Positions 48,007-60,373 of a stretch of DNA of 64,000 nt are shown here, piece after piece. The translations under genes and the position numbers were made by a program. The DNA comes from Stenocarpella maydis (lineage: Eukaryota > Ascomycota > Sordariomycetes > Diaporthales > Diaporthaceae). Each line of letters starts with the position of its first letter. Within the stretch, counting starts at the first letter, position 1. The DNA is taken from contig NQMI01000081.1 in the NCBI GenBank assembly GCA_002270565.1, positions 65,748 through 129,747 of the forward strand. Reading direction: 5' to 3'. The notes below the pieces were generated by a model that saw nothing but the letters and a program-made list of their open reading frames with translations, did no database searches and was not told where the DNA came from.

Positions 48007-50319
48007 CTACCGGATCTCATGGATTTCATGTTTCTTATATAACTGCTTTAACGCCATCATGTTGATCATCAGGCATTTCTCTTTTATTATCCCTAGCTTA
48101 ACCAGACACTTATATAACAAGTATAAGTTTATACAGACAATAAGAGGGATCTTTAATAGACTCAGGCGTTTAGTAACCTGGCGTAAAGTGGCTGATATTA
48201 CAATCCCTATATTAAAGCCGTTAACCATACCGTAAATCTCAGAAGTAAGTATACTATATATAACCCTCTTATACTTTATTAACAACCAATAGAGGATATT
48301 TCCGGTAATATTCCATATAAATAATTGCTTGGTTTGCTTTTCATTTATTGAAGCAATTATATAGCCAATTTGGGAACTAAGGTCCTTATTGTTAGCAAAA
48401 GACCCATCCACAAAGATCATCAACTTAGCTGCCGCAAGGTCCAGAGGAATATAGTTAAGGCCACGGTCAAGGTGGTCTGCTTGCTACTTTAGCTGCCTAT
48501 TCAACTTAGCACAATCCTCTTCTTTAGGGTCTTGAATTTATATTACAATAAAGAGGTTAAATACTATTTCCGGATGGCAAATAGAAGCTAGATATGCTCC
48601 TCATATATGTTATTCTATATACTATTAAATGCAATCTATAGCTATATAGTTAACTAGCTATATCTTTACCCCTTAGCCCTTCTATCTGAGATATATAATA
48701 TTATTATATGATATCGTGATTTTTATGCTATTAAAGTCTAGTAATCTCTTAGGGGTTAATCTATTCTTTAGCTTATAGTGGATCTCCTTTTTCTTAATCT
48801 TTTACTCCTTAAGTTCTGAGAAAGCTGGGGTATAAAGGGTAAGGGTATTATTAATCTATATAATAGTAATACTAAAGATGTCCTTACTACTATAGTTAGC
48901 TATCAAGAGGTATAGGTCATATACAGACACAATCATCCCCAGCTTCTTAATATAGTGTTTATAGTATATAGCCTACTAATACATGCTGGCTTTAGTAATG
49001 CTATATAGAGGCTTGATTACCCTTATGATTATGCTAGCCAGGTATTTACCCCTTATTTTAGGAGGAAGGTAGCATAAGATGGGCCTCTTAAGTGTGGATT
49101 TTGATTATGGATAGGCCTGGGTAATATTATAGAGTTCAAGATATAATCCCTTAGTTATTAAAGAAGGTATAAGGGCAAGAAGGAGTTAATAACTTATATG
49201 TTATACTATTAGTAATTATATAAGGATCTTATATTTTATAAGATCCCTAAAGCTAGCTATAATTAAGCGGGACTTCTTATATGGCTTCTTAGTTTTACCC
49301 TTAATCTCCCTAATAATATAAGACTTAAAGATCTATATTTCTCTGTATTTCCTCTTGTTAAACTACTTAAACTGGAATACTCTTTAGCTAATTAGCTTGG
49401 ATATTTTCCTATTATCTGACTCCTTGAAGGGGTTACCTAGGGTAGTAATAATGCTATCCTAGTAGAGCTTTAGAGTAAGTTTGTAGTTCTTAATTTTACA
49501 TTGGGTAAGGAATGTATAAGTAACAATCTTATCTTCCACCTTGTTGTTATCATTATTAGCAGCAGGGTTGTCATTATTATTGTCTGTAGTAATGACCGCC
49601 TTCTGCTTGCTTTTGGTTCCCTATAGCTGTCCTTATTGTTAAGGGACTACCGGGTCAGGGATAGCTGGTATGGGGTCTGGCTTAAAGCATACTAGCTCCT
49701 TAGGGATATTATTAGGGTTTAGCAGATTAATAGGTCCTTCTTTATCTTAATAGTATGGCTGTATAAGGGTTGATTGGAAAACAACTGGTTTATTTGGTAG
49801 GTTAATTATTATATTATGGTTGTTAATAGAGAGCAGTTTATATGGGCCTTGCTACCTAGTTTTTTCTTACTATATGTATACTTTGCTCTAGAGTAGAAGG
49901 CTTAAGATTCCTGATATATTTGGGCTATTCCTTATGTATAATACTTTATTGATTTTGTATGCTGCATTAATCCTCTTAATCTCCTTTATTGCCTTTTATA
50001 CTGCCTTAGCTCTCCTTAAAGTAGATAGTGTAGGGGTAGAGTCTTCTATTATATATGGGTATGCTCTAAATACTAGGAGAGTTGGTATAAGGCTATCTGG
50101 GCTAACTATGTTATTAACTGCTGCAAAGCTTGTCTGTAGTATGGCTTCCTTGGTAAATGTGGTTGATAACTTGGCGTATAAGATATTAAAAGCCCTATAT
50201 AAAGGAGCATAATATTGCTCTACTTTGCTGATTAACTAATATGCTTCTGTACGTATTTGTTTATATATAATCCCTATAATATATGCTATACTCTTGAACT
50301 TGCTAGAAGTAAAGTTAGT
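48007..50319 (-). pseudogene. Ty1/copia pol remnant: integrase C-terminal part, reverse transcriptase, RNase H
   Basis: Read right to left. 50212-49700 resembles the region after the integrase core of fungal copia elements (DSTPTLST, RAKAVYKAIKEI and NSPN words). 49640-48430 resembles copia reverse transcriptase (KPLY and YDLCLLI-type blocks) with many stops. The one long open piece, 48423-48007 (138 codons), matches copia RNase H: FVDGSFANNKDLSSQIGYII, the central KYKRVIYSILTSEIYGM block and CLVKLGIIKEKCLMINMMAL. G-to-A and C-to-T decay has changed several acidic residues to Asn or Ile. Ty1/copia order INT-RT-RNase H is preserved. Dead element. Confidence 0.8.
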
Positions 50320-50320
50320 N

Positions 50321-51378
50321 ATTCTATATACTATTAAATGCAATCTATAGCTATATAGTTAACTAGCTATATCTTTACCCCTTAGCCCTTCTATTTAAGA
50401 TACATAATGCTGTTGTGTAATATCGTGATCTTTATGCTATTGAAGTCTAGTGATCTCTTGGGGGTCAATCTATCCTTTGGCTTATAGTGGATCTCCTCCT
50501 TCTTAATCTTTTGCTCCTTAAGTTTTAAGAAAGCCAGGGTATAAAGGGTAAGAATATCATTAGTCTGCATAGCAGTAATACTAAAGATATTCTTACTGCC
50601 CTTGCTGCTATAATTAGCTATCAGGAGGCATAGGTCATATACAAACATAATTATCCCTAGCTTCTTGATATGGTGTTTATGGTATATAGCCCACTAGTGC
50701 ATGCCGGCTTTAGTAATGCCATATAGAGGCTTGATTACCCTCATAATCATGCCAGCTGGGTATTTACCCCTTATTTCAGGAGGAAGGTAGCATAAGATAA
50801 GCCTCTTAAGTATGGATTTTAACTATAAATAGGCCTGGGTAATATTACAGAGTTCAAGATGTAGTCCCTTAATTATTAAAGAAGGCATAAGGGCAAGAAG
50901 GAGTTAATAACTCACATATTATACTATTGGTAATTATATAAGGATCTCATATTTTATAAGATCCCTAAAGCTAGCTACAACTAGGCGGGACTTCTTATAT
51001 AGCTTCTTAGTTTTACCCTTAATCTCCGTAATAATACGAGACTTAAAGATCTGTATTCCTCTGTATTTCCTCTTATTAAACTACTTAAACCGGAATACTC
51101 CTTAGCTAATTAGCTTGAATACTTCCCTATTATCTAACTCCTTAAAGGGGTTACCCAAGGTAGTAATAATGCTATCCTGGTGGAGCTTTAGAGCAAGTTT
51201 ATAGTTCTTAATTTTACATTAGGTAAGGAATATATAAGCGATAATCTTATCTTCCACCTTGTTATTGTTATTATTATTATTATCTGTAGTAATGACTGCC
51301 TTCTGCTTGCTCTTGGTTCCCTGTAGTTATCCTTATTATTAAGGGACTACCGGGTTAGGGATAGCCAGTATAGGGTCT
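50321..51378 (-). repeat. second, less decayed copy of copia RT segment
   Basis: Homologous in the same orientation to 48612-49690, directly after the N at 50320. It carries fewer transitions than the left copy, and part of the thumb region is open (50648-50391: MFVYDLCLLI, MQTNDILTLYT, KDRLTPKRSLDFNS). Because the repeat begins exactly at the N, it may come from another copy joined by the assembler. Confidence 0.78.
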
Positions 51379-51975
51379 TGTTAAACGGAACCGCTCAGCA
51401 GGGCGTTGGTACTCCGTGCAAGGAGTTACCCTAGACTTCGTTGTAAGGAGTTACCCTAGACTTTCTAGCAAGGAGTTACCCTAGACTTGCGAGTCAGGCG
51501 ATTTTCGCTAAGTACGCCCAGTGCGTGCGTGACGCAAGATGAGTTTGGTGGCCGTGAGTCGATTATTTTGGCCTGCATTTGCACCTTAATTCAGACCTCT
51601 GCATTACCCTTATTTCTTACCCAAAAAGTATATGACTTAGTGCATTGGATAGCCTGATTTCTGAAGTTTGTATGTACTTAATTTGGGCATTGCTAGGGCT
51701 ATGGTTGGCTGGCTGCTTGGAACCAAAGATGGTGTGTTGGAAGGGCGAATTTTCCGGCATTTGCAAATTTGCACCAGAGCCGACCGCAGCGTGCCCAGGG
51801 GTGAGACGACGTCGGAGGGTATATAAGGAGGGCTTACAGAAGCCCAACTTAATTCAATACAAAGTTGTCCAGACCATTGTCAATCGTCCGAATTCGCCTC
51901 AGAGCACCATACTGCGACCCTGCCGAAACACACACACGCTGAACTGAATGCTATTCTATAGCACAAATTCATCAG
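51379..51975 (+). mobile_element. solo LTR, family II, copy C
   Basis: 597 bp, TGTTAAACGG...TTCATCAGA, with three tandem GGAGTTACCCTAGACTT units (copies A, B and D have two). TATATAAGGAGG box at about 51819. Open frame of 100 codons (51645-51947). Its right end touches an N, so no target duplication can be read. Confidence 0.88.
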
Positions 51976-51976
51976 A

Positions 51977-52102
51977 NGCACTGGGCGTACTTAGCGAAAA
52001 TCGCCTGACTCGCAAGTCTAGGGTAACTCCTTGCTAAAAAGTCTAGGGTAACTCCTTGCATGAAGTCTAGGGTAACTCCTTGCTGAGCGGTTCCGTTTAA
52101 CA
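51977..52102 (-). mobile_element. family II LTR fragment, inverted (5' 126 bp)
   Basis: Reverse complement of the first ~126 bp of the family II LTR with three tandem units, beginning mid-element right after the N at 51976 and ending TTTAACA at 52102, next to gypsy DNA. It looks like the other end of an insertion in gypsy copy B, joined artificially or by recombination to copy C. Confidence 0.8.
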
Positions 52103-53279
52103 ACTGGTTTCCTTAATGATATCTAGGCAAGGATATTAAACATATATACGAGCGTAATGATTTTAAGAACTAGCACTTGCACTAAAAACATAATAAGATG
52201 GGATATGTCCTAATAAGGCTGGACTCCCGTATACTCTTAGAATGCCTATAAAACCCTAATGGATGGGCAAATTATAAGAAATTAATTTGCAAGGTATATA
52301 TACTTAATAAGGCTTAGGATTGGCATTTACTGAGGCAGCAGGGGCTATTGCTCAAAACTCCAACAATGAGGGAACAGGATTATAGCATGCAACAGCTGGT
52401 TGATAACCTGCAAGAATCATAAGATATTACAGGGCGAAACCTTGAGAGCATTAAGAAGATCCTAGCAGTAGATAAGCAGTCAAAAAACTAGGAGGGCTAT
52501 CTATAAAACCTCAGGCAGCAACCAACTACATTATGAGATACTTGTGTGCAATAATAAGCAACTATAGCCACCTAATGGTTCAGGTTAAGCTAGGAGTCCA
52601 CACATGCTTAGCACTTATTAATAGTGAAGCATAAGGGAATTTTATATCCCTAAAGGTAGTAAATAAATACTACCTATTATAATATAAGAAAAGGGAACCC
52701 TATAGACTTAATATATTAGATGGAACTAAAGTATCTTATAGCAATAAAATTATTAATATAGAGATTAATCCTCTCCCAATTCAGATTTATAACTATATAG
52801 AATTACTATTATTTAATATTACTAAGATAGCAAATTATTAGTTAATCTTGGGAATACCTTAGTTAAGAAAGAATAACCCCTAAATCAATTAGACTACTAA
52901 CTAGATCTTTTAGGATAATACTATTCTCTAGAAGAAGGTTGCAATTAACAGTAAGGGAAGGAGTCATATTATTAAGGATAGCGAATAAGTAATATACTTA
53001 AATGGACCTATAGATACCTCTAGGAGCAGGCAGAAGGCCTAACTTCAGGAAGATAGAGAAGGATTAAGCTACTCAAGCGCCTTATGGAAGGACTAAAGCT
53101 AATCAGGAGATTACCACTCCAGTACAACTAGTCAACACACAATACAGGAAATATAATAATACCTCCTTTACCTAAAAGAGGAAAAGGAAGGAGATAAGAC
53201 TAACAGACTAGCACGGATACTAGAAGACTATCATGAATTTAAGAAAGTATTCCAGGAATAACTTAATACTATATTACTA

Positions 53280-54600
53280 TAATATATGCAATAGGACCAT
53301 AAAATACCATTGAAACCCAGAACAACACCCCAATTCAAGCTTATCTACAAACTTAACAAAGAATAACTTAAAGCACTCAGAGAATACCTTAATAAAAACC
53401 TCCAGAAGGGATTTATTAGGCTATCATAATTACCAGCAGGATACCCAATCCTCTTTATACTAAAGAAAAATAGCAAGCTACAACTTTATATTAACTACTA
53501 ATAACTAAATAACATTATAATTAAAAACTAATATTCTCTTCTACTTATTAAGGAATTATAAGATTGGCTCAGGGGAGCAAAATGATTAATAGCCCTTAAC
53601 TTAAAATATGGATACAACCTTATCTAAATGAAAGAAGGGGAAGAATGGAAGATAGTATTTAGGATATACTATGGGTATTATAAGATAACAGTTATACCTT
53701 TCAAATTAACTAATACATCTATATTATTTCAGGAAATAATTAACTAAGTCCTAAGCAAATACCTTAATATCTTTATTATTACTTACTTAAATAACATTCT
53801 CGTTTTCTTAGAAAACTTTAATAATTACAAGGGATATATTAAAAAGGTTCTCTAAAAACTTTAGAATGCTAATCTCCTAGTGGAATCGGAAAAATGCAAC
53901 TAGCATATATAAAAAGTTAACTACCTTAAGTATATAATTAAACTAGGGAAAATTAAGATGCAAGAAGGAAAAGTTAAGGCAATTAAGGAATGGCTAACCC
54001 CTATAAGCATTAAGGACATTAGAGCATTCCTTAGATATGCTAACTTCTATTAACAATTTATTACATGGTATAGTGATATTGCGAAACTATTAACAGACCT
54101 TATTAAGAAGGATTATGCCTTTAGATGGATAGATACTGAATAATGAGCTTTCTAGATACTTAAAGATAAAGTTATAAAAGACCCTATACTTAAGGAAGCA
54201 GACCTAGAGAAGGAATTTAAAATCCATATAGATGCCTCAGATGATACTGCAGGCAGAGAACTTACTTAAAAAGATAACTAAGGGAGGATATATATTATTA
54301 TAAACTTTAGTAAGAAGTTTAAAGGATTAGAAACCCACTATACTATATTAGATAAGGAATTTATAGCTATAGTATATGTATTCTAGGAATAGTAATACTA
54401 TCTTATAGGAGCTAAAAAGTAGATTAAACTTTATATAGATTATAAGAATCTTATAACTTTTATAATAACTAAGACTCTTAATAAATGATAAGTCAGATAT
54501 ATAGAGTTCTTATTATAATTTGATATTAAGGTTATCCATATAGATAGAGTTAAGAATGCAAGAGCAGATGTATTTAGTTGAAGATCTAACTATTAGGATA
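53280..54600 (+). pseudogene. gypsy reverse transcriptase and RNase H remnant
   Basis: Landmarks in order on the + strand: a Pro-rich start to the palm, the SPAGYPILF-like block near 53430, a decayed D-Y-R-Q-L-N block near 53488, and the catalytic Y-L-D-D-I box near 53782-53800 now reading Y-L-N-N-I. A Y-A-N-F-Y block lies near 54035 and an RNase H I-D-A-S-D-D block near 54228. Asp-to-Asn at both catalytic positions is what G-to-A RIP produces. No long frame is open. Confidence 0.82.
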
Positions 54601-55272
54601 AGGATTCGCCTATAGAATGGATAGTATTCAAAACCCAAGAAGATGGAAGCCTTATTCTTAACTACGAACTTAATATTATAATTAGAGTTAACTTTCAAAC
54701 CAGAAAAACCCCTACTAACCTAAAGGAATAAGACGAGTTAATTATAAAAATATACGAAGCACCAGCATATAGCTACTAAGGTGTTGCAGTAATAATTAAA
54801 AGGATTTAGCGGAATTATTAGATCCCTAACCTTAAGAGGAAGGTTTAAGATATCATTAGCAAATGCAATTTATATAACAAAAACAAGGCCTCCAGATACA
54901 AACCGTATGGATTATTGAAACCTCTACTAATACCCACGGCTATATAGTCATCCATTAGCCTGAACTTTATCATTAAGCTACCTCTTTTATAAGAACCCTT
55001 AACTGGAGTACTATATAATAGCATTCTAGTAGTAGTTTATAGATTAAGCAAGTATGCATACTTCATACTATATAAGGAAGCTAGCACTATAGAAGAACTT
55101 GCATACACGTTCTTGCAAATCATTATAAGCAACTATAGAATGCTATATAAAATTATCTTAAATAGAGATAAGCTCTTTATATTAAACTTTTAGAAGTCAT
55201 TAAGAAAGGAACTTAAAGCAAAGCACAAGCTCTTAATAATAGCACATCTATAAATAGATAGACAAACGGAAT

Positions 55273-55825
55273 TGTTAAACGGAACCGCTCAGCAAGGAGT
55301 TACCCTAGACTTTTTAGCAAGGAGTTACCCTAGACTTGCGAGTCAGGCGATTTTCGCTAAGTACGCCCAGTGCGTGCGCGACGCAAGATGAGTTTGGTGG
55401 CCGCGAGTCGATTATTTTGGCCTGCATTTGCACCTTAATTCAGACCTCTGCATTACCCTTATTTCTTACCCAAAAAGTATATAACCTGGTGCATTGGATA
55501 GCTTGATTTCTGAAGTTTATATATACTTTATTTGGGTATTGCTAGGGCTATGGTTGGCTGGTTGCTTGGAACCAAAGATGGTGTGTTGGAAGGGCGAATT
55601 TTCCGGCATTTGCAAATTTGCACCAGAGCCTACCGCAGCGTGCCCAGGGGTGAGACGACGTCGGAGGGTATATAAGGAGGGCTTACAGAAGCCCAACTTA
55701 ATTCAATACAAAGTTGTCCAGACCATTGTCAATCGTCCCAATTCGCCTCAGAGCACCATACTGCGACCCTGCCGAAACACACACACGCTGAACTGAATGC
55801 TATTCTATAGCACAAATTCATCAGA
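55273..55825 (+). mobile_element. solo LTR, family II, copy D
   Basis: 553 bp, TGTTAAACGG...TTCATCAGA, two tandem units, TATATAAGGAGG box at about 55668, open frame of 100 codons (55494-55796). It splits the integrase remnant. About 65 bp of flanking gypsy sequence (55205-55272) is repeated after the N at 55829 with RIP-type differences, so the right flank may derive from a different copy. Confidence 0.88.
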
Positions 55826-56479
55826 GGTNGCAACTTAGAATAAAGCATAAGCTCTTAATAATAGCATATCTATAAACAGATAGATAAATAAAATAAATCA
55901 ACTAGATTATAGAATAATACCTCTAATACTATATTAATCAATTATAGGATAATTAGGTTAAATTGCTACTATTAGCACAGTTTGCCTACAATAGCGCAAC
56001 TACCAGCACAACTAAACAGTCACCCTTCTTTACACTCTATAGATATGAACTCCAGGCATATTATAAATTACTACCAGATAACACCCTAGCAGAATTAGTG
56101 GAATAAAAAATAACACGAATTAAATAAATTTAGAAGGATATCCAAGCAGAACTTTCTTTTATATAAGAATAAATAATAAAATATACAAATTAAAAAAGAA
56201 TTAAGGGACTAATTCTTAAGAAGGGAGATAAGGTTTACCTCCTTTACTAAAATATTAAAACCAAGTAACCTAGTAAAAAGCTTAACTATAAGAAAATTAG
56301 CCCCTTTAAAATCTTAAAAAAACTTTTAGATACTAACTATAAACTCTTACTACCTAAAGAAATAAAATAATACCTAGTCTTTTATATTTTACTTTTAGAA
56401 TTAGCACCTAAGAATATAGAACTTAAAATGCAAATTAAAATACTTAATAAATATAATAAGGAATATAAAGTAGAGGATA

Positions 56480-56615
56480 TTATAAACTTAAGGTAGTACT
56501 AAGGGATAATGGAATACCTTATTAAGTGGAAAGGCTATAACTCTAGCGAAAATATATAAGAATCAGCCCAAAACCTAACCCACTATTATAATAAACTCAA
56601 AAAGTATTATACGCG
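56480..56615 (+). pseudogene. integrase C-terminal chromodomain remnant
   Basis: Reads MEYLIKWKGYNSSEN followed by a stop in place of the expected Trp and then NLTHYYNKLKKYY. The YLIKWKGY core is the chromodomain aromatic-cage region. The Trp-to-stop change fits G-to-A RIP. Confidence 0.85.
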
Positions 56616-57779
56616 GACCACTATGAAATAATCCCAGAAACCAGGAATACAGCCTGAAAACCCTACATATAATAAACTATAACAAACTAATAATATAACA
56701 AAACTATATAATAAACCCCAGCTTTTACGGATACAATAAGGAAAACAACTAATAAGAGACTAGTTATAATAGGAATAATTAGAAGCTAGCAACTAGTTAA
56801 CCCCTTGGAAAAGCATACTAATACCAGTCGCTTTATCCAACTAACAATCCAAATACCAGTTACACCCAAAACCCATCTAAATGAATACTAGTATTTGCAC
56901 CCCGTACCCTAGCGAATACTAGTTATAAGAAAACAAGATCAAAATGATATAGTACAACTAATAAACTAAAGATAGCTAGGAACTAGGACTAGTTAGATAA
57001 TAATTAAACAAGTTCTATTCCTAGTAAGAAGAATTAGGCACTAAGACGGGCCACCCACAGGCGCATTTCCTTCACTACCCTCATTACCAGTACCCATAAA
57101 TTCAGACCAACTAGTACCATTATCTATTAAGGAACTCTAATTAAAAACTCCTACTTCACCCTTAGAATGCAGCTATGCCTCTTATGCTACCATCCCACCA
57201 GCCTCCTTAGTAGAACTTTAATAAACTACCTTAGCGGATTGCTTAGCAATCCGCTTTTACTTAGCATTAGTTTCCTCCTTTTCTATATAATCTAACTTAT
57301 CTAAATTTAATAAACCCTAACAGATAGCCTGAGACATCCTCTCACACTATATATGCTTCTACTTATGCAAATAAAGAAGCTTCTCCTCTAACTCTTTAAT
57401 CTTATCCTCTAGTTTTTAGTATTAAGCTGAGATATATAAAAGGTCCTTGGAGTTATTCAGTTCCAGGATATCACACTTTAATTGCTACTACTAAATGCAC
57501 TCAGTATAATAACTAGAGGCCTTCTCTGAGACCTTATAGCTCTTAATATCCTATGCCTTATAAGAAGAATAAGGTTGCATAGTAATAGCATTCTATAGAA
57601 TAGTAAATAATAAGGAATTACATTACTTAACCTTCCTTAAGCAACAAGGTAATTTAGAAACTTAGGAATCCTTAACTCTAGATAATATAATAAATTAGGA
57701 AGGCATAAATAAAGGCACTAATAAATAAAAATAATTTATAAAGCACTTTTAAGGATAAAAGAAGTAAGGAGGGAGATAG

Positions 57780-58240
57780 TATTATAAGCCAACATATATT
57801 GGCTGCTAACTACCGCAGAAGACAACCCTACAGGGCGGGAAACGGCTCCTGAAAAGGTTATCCTGCCTGATCTAATCAGTAATGCCACCTTATTAGGGTT
57901 AGGGTCTGGCTTGCAATGCTTGATTGCGAGCTATACAAGCCCGCTCAAAGGATAAAGTATTAAGCCTTGTGTAATGGCTTAATGGCTCGGTGTGTGAGCC
58001 TGTGAGCCACTAAAGAGTTGGAACATATATATGGATGTAGTTATCACTATAGTAGATAGTTTTTATAGAATAGACTCTTTAGTCGTTAATCTAAGTATTT
58101 AATCTTAGTATTGGATAGCCTTACAGCTAGTGATTATTGTTAGCCAATAATATTGCTTAATAACCGTCTAATAACATATTCCGAATATAAACTCTTGATC
58201 TCTTAGGTTTAACGTACTCGGAAACCCTCTGATCATTACA
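57780..58240 (+). repeat. 3' LTR of gypsy copy B
   Basis: 461 bp from TATTATAAGCC (decayed TG start) to GATCATTACA, preceded by the purine tract GAAGTAAGGAGGGAGATAG. The U3 differs from element A and is closer to the solo LTR at 32820-33287; the R/U5 half matches element A. Right flank CAATA would be one half of a target duplication; the other half is outside the visible element. Confidence 0.88.
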
Positions 58241-58281
58241 CAATACCCTACTCGTATTGCAATATGTGACCTATCCAACTG
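58241..58281. repeat. fragment of family III LTR end, inverted
   Basis: Reverse complement of the first ~40 bp of the repeat at 46327, with C-to-T changes. The gypsy LTR ends exactly against it, so gypsy copy B inserted into an older family III element. Confidence 0.75.
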
Positions 58282-60373
58282 ATTATTTATTTAAAATTAA
58301 TTTAAAAATAAAAGAGTATTTATTTTTATAGATATAGTGATACCTTTATTATATTTATTAAGTTACTTATTAATTTAATTTACTTATGACTCCTATTATA
58401 TTAGCTTGGCTGTTTGAAATATACCGTCTAATAGGCTGCATTTTAAAGTTGGTCAGACCCACTTTGAAAGTTCGTCAGCTGAACTACCAACCGGTGTGGC
58501 TGCCCAGCGCTTAGCCCGATGTGGGGTGGGCTTGAAGAGCCTTGGAGCCCCAGACTGATCCACTTTTGATTCTGACCCAGCCGCTCATTGTCCGACTGTC
58601 TGATCTCCTGATCTCATCTGCTTCTTTTTTGTTTCCAGATCTCGCTACCGGACAAGGAGGAGGAGCGTCGATCAGATGGCTGCTTTTCCTTGGTTGCAAC
58701 GCCGGTTTCTGGAAGATCAGTCATCGCTTCTAGCCTCGTCGCAGCAACACCACCATTCCGAGTCGACGACGATCACTCGCGACTCCCATGGCACAAGCGA
58801 GCATCGTCAGACTGAGACTTGCGGGTCTGAGAGCCACTCAGGCTAGGGAAGCGAGAGGCCACGCGGTGCCGTGATGCTATACGGGCCCTCCGCAATGGCC
58901 TGTTGTCTCACCTGCCCGCGATGCCTTTTTCCAAGCCACAGCGCTCACTATTCCGGTCTGGATGCGCCTCCAGCGTGCTTTTGCACACCCGGCAGGCACC
59001 TGTCAACTCAGACGACCACGTCTGGGCCACTTTACTTCTCTCGCAACGAACAGCTAGGCCGTTCGTCCATCTGTGCAGCGTGGTTCCCGGGGTGCCTGGG
59101 GTCCCTGGCATTCCCGGGTTCATCTACCTGGATCATCGGGATCCCGTCATCTCGTGATGCCCTTTGAAAAACTCCCCTATCGACTGGGTTGTCGCGTCCA
59201 CCGTTTGTCGCCGCCGTGCGACTCGGACCGCTGGCTGTCCAATGCCAGCTCCTCATCAATACCGGAACCCGTCGAAACACACCGACACGCGGCAAGCCTT
59301 GCAGCAATCCTGCACTAGGCCGGCGCGCTGCAGGCTCTGTGCCTTTCCGTCCTGGCGTTGCTGGCGTTGCTGGCGTTGCTGGCGTTGCTGGCGTTGCTGG
59401 CGTTGCTGGCTTCCTCCTACCCCTGCGGCCGCATATGCAAGGCGGGCACTTCTCCCTTCGAGCCCGTGGGAGAGGCTTGCTAATCCTCGTGTGTCTTTCC
59501 TGCCGAACACAACCTGCGGCCCTGCCGTGCTCATCTTGGCTGATCTGGCTTGAGACACCGTCCCATGCCCTGTCATTTCCAGTTGACTTTATGGGCGGGC
59601 CGCCCGATGCTACCTTGCTCTCCCACGTCCCTGATGGACAGAGTGAGTTTGTGGCAGCAGAGGCGAGGGATAAGCATAGGGCATGTCTTCTTTTCCCTTG
59701 CCGTCTCGAACATGTCAACCTTGCTTCTCGCAATCACCTCTATATTGTATGCATCGGGACACTGTCTCGTGTGGCAGCACCGTTTCGGCCCACATGCTGC
59801 GTCATTACGAGCCATCAGTTTGGCCCTGGTGCTGTGGTCCTATATCCCGTGTCACCGCAGGCGACGACCAATGCTGGAAGCCAGGCCGCATATTCTCTTT
59901 CTCGTCTCCTCTGCTTGCCCGAGCAAAATAGCTTGTTGATCATCCTCCCCTCCGCAGTAGTACCGCTTGTCTAGCCTATTTCTTTTGTCAGACCTCAGGT
60001 CGGGCTACTCCGCCCCTCCGGTCGTCCGCCTCTCCCTCCCACGGCCGACGTTGGCTGCGTGGCAGCCCTTTAATATCAAAGCTCTGATCTGAGTCGCCAA
60101 CGCCTCGCGTTTGGAATCTGTGTCGTAACGAGGCTTTTCTAGTTGCTCAACTGCCGCCACGCCAGCACGCCAGGGGTGCATCTGGAAGGGGCTTGCTTGT
60201 CTTGTTATTCGACCCCAGGGTTTGCCTTGTGCAACAGGACCGTGACAGCCATCCCGGAGGCTAAGCTCTGCTGCTCGAGGACGGCGGAGGGCCCAGTCTG
60301 AGCATAGCCCGTGCGCTCTTCTGCCTCCGGAAACCAGTTGCTGTTTGCTTCCTGCCAGCTGGGGAGAATCGCC
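58282..60373. promoter_or_regulatory. right edge of RIP island 2 and promoter of the 791-aa gene
   Basis: 58282-58440 is AT-rich; after that composition is that of a gene island. Six perfect GGCGTTGCT units occur at 59354-59407. Open frames of 233 codons (-, 59733-59032) and 261 codons (+, 59189-59974) cross that array and lack domain-like composition. The region upstream of 60374 should hold the promoter and leader of the next gene. Confidence 0.5.
59354..59407. repeat. 9-bp tandem array (GGCGTTGCT)6
   Basis: Six perfect units; because the unit is a multiple of three it keeps frames open on both strands (GVAGVAG / RQQRQQ) and so generates spurious open frames. Confidence 0.92.

Larger units (their letters stand above)
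52103..58240 (+). mobile_element. Ty3/gypsy chromovirus-type element, 5'-truncated second copy
   Basis: Begins at the equivalent of 26043 in element A and runs through protease-region, reverse transcriptase (about 53280-54000), RNase H (about 54200-54600), integrase (about 54750-56440) and a C-terminal chromodomain (about 56480-56615). A post-pol stretch follows, then the 3' LTR (57780-58240). All parts carry RIP-type stops. A family II LTR is inserted in the integrase part (55273-55825). The left end abuts an inverted LTR fragment and an N, so the 5' LTR is not seen. The chromodomain places it among chromoviruses, whose integrase targets heterochromatin (family knowledge). Confidence 0.85.

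Noticed and set aside
49934..50212. 92-codon hydrophobic open frame (+)
   Set aside because: It is antisense to the copia pol remnant, whose minus-strand reading gives recognisable family words.
59032..59974. Overlapping open frames on both strands (233 and 261 codons)
   Set aside because: Both are kept open by the GGCGTTGCT array and have no protein-like features outside it.
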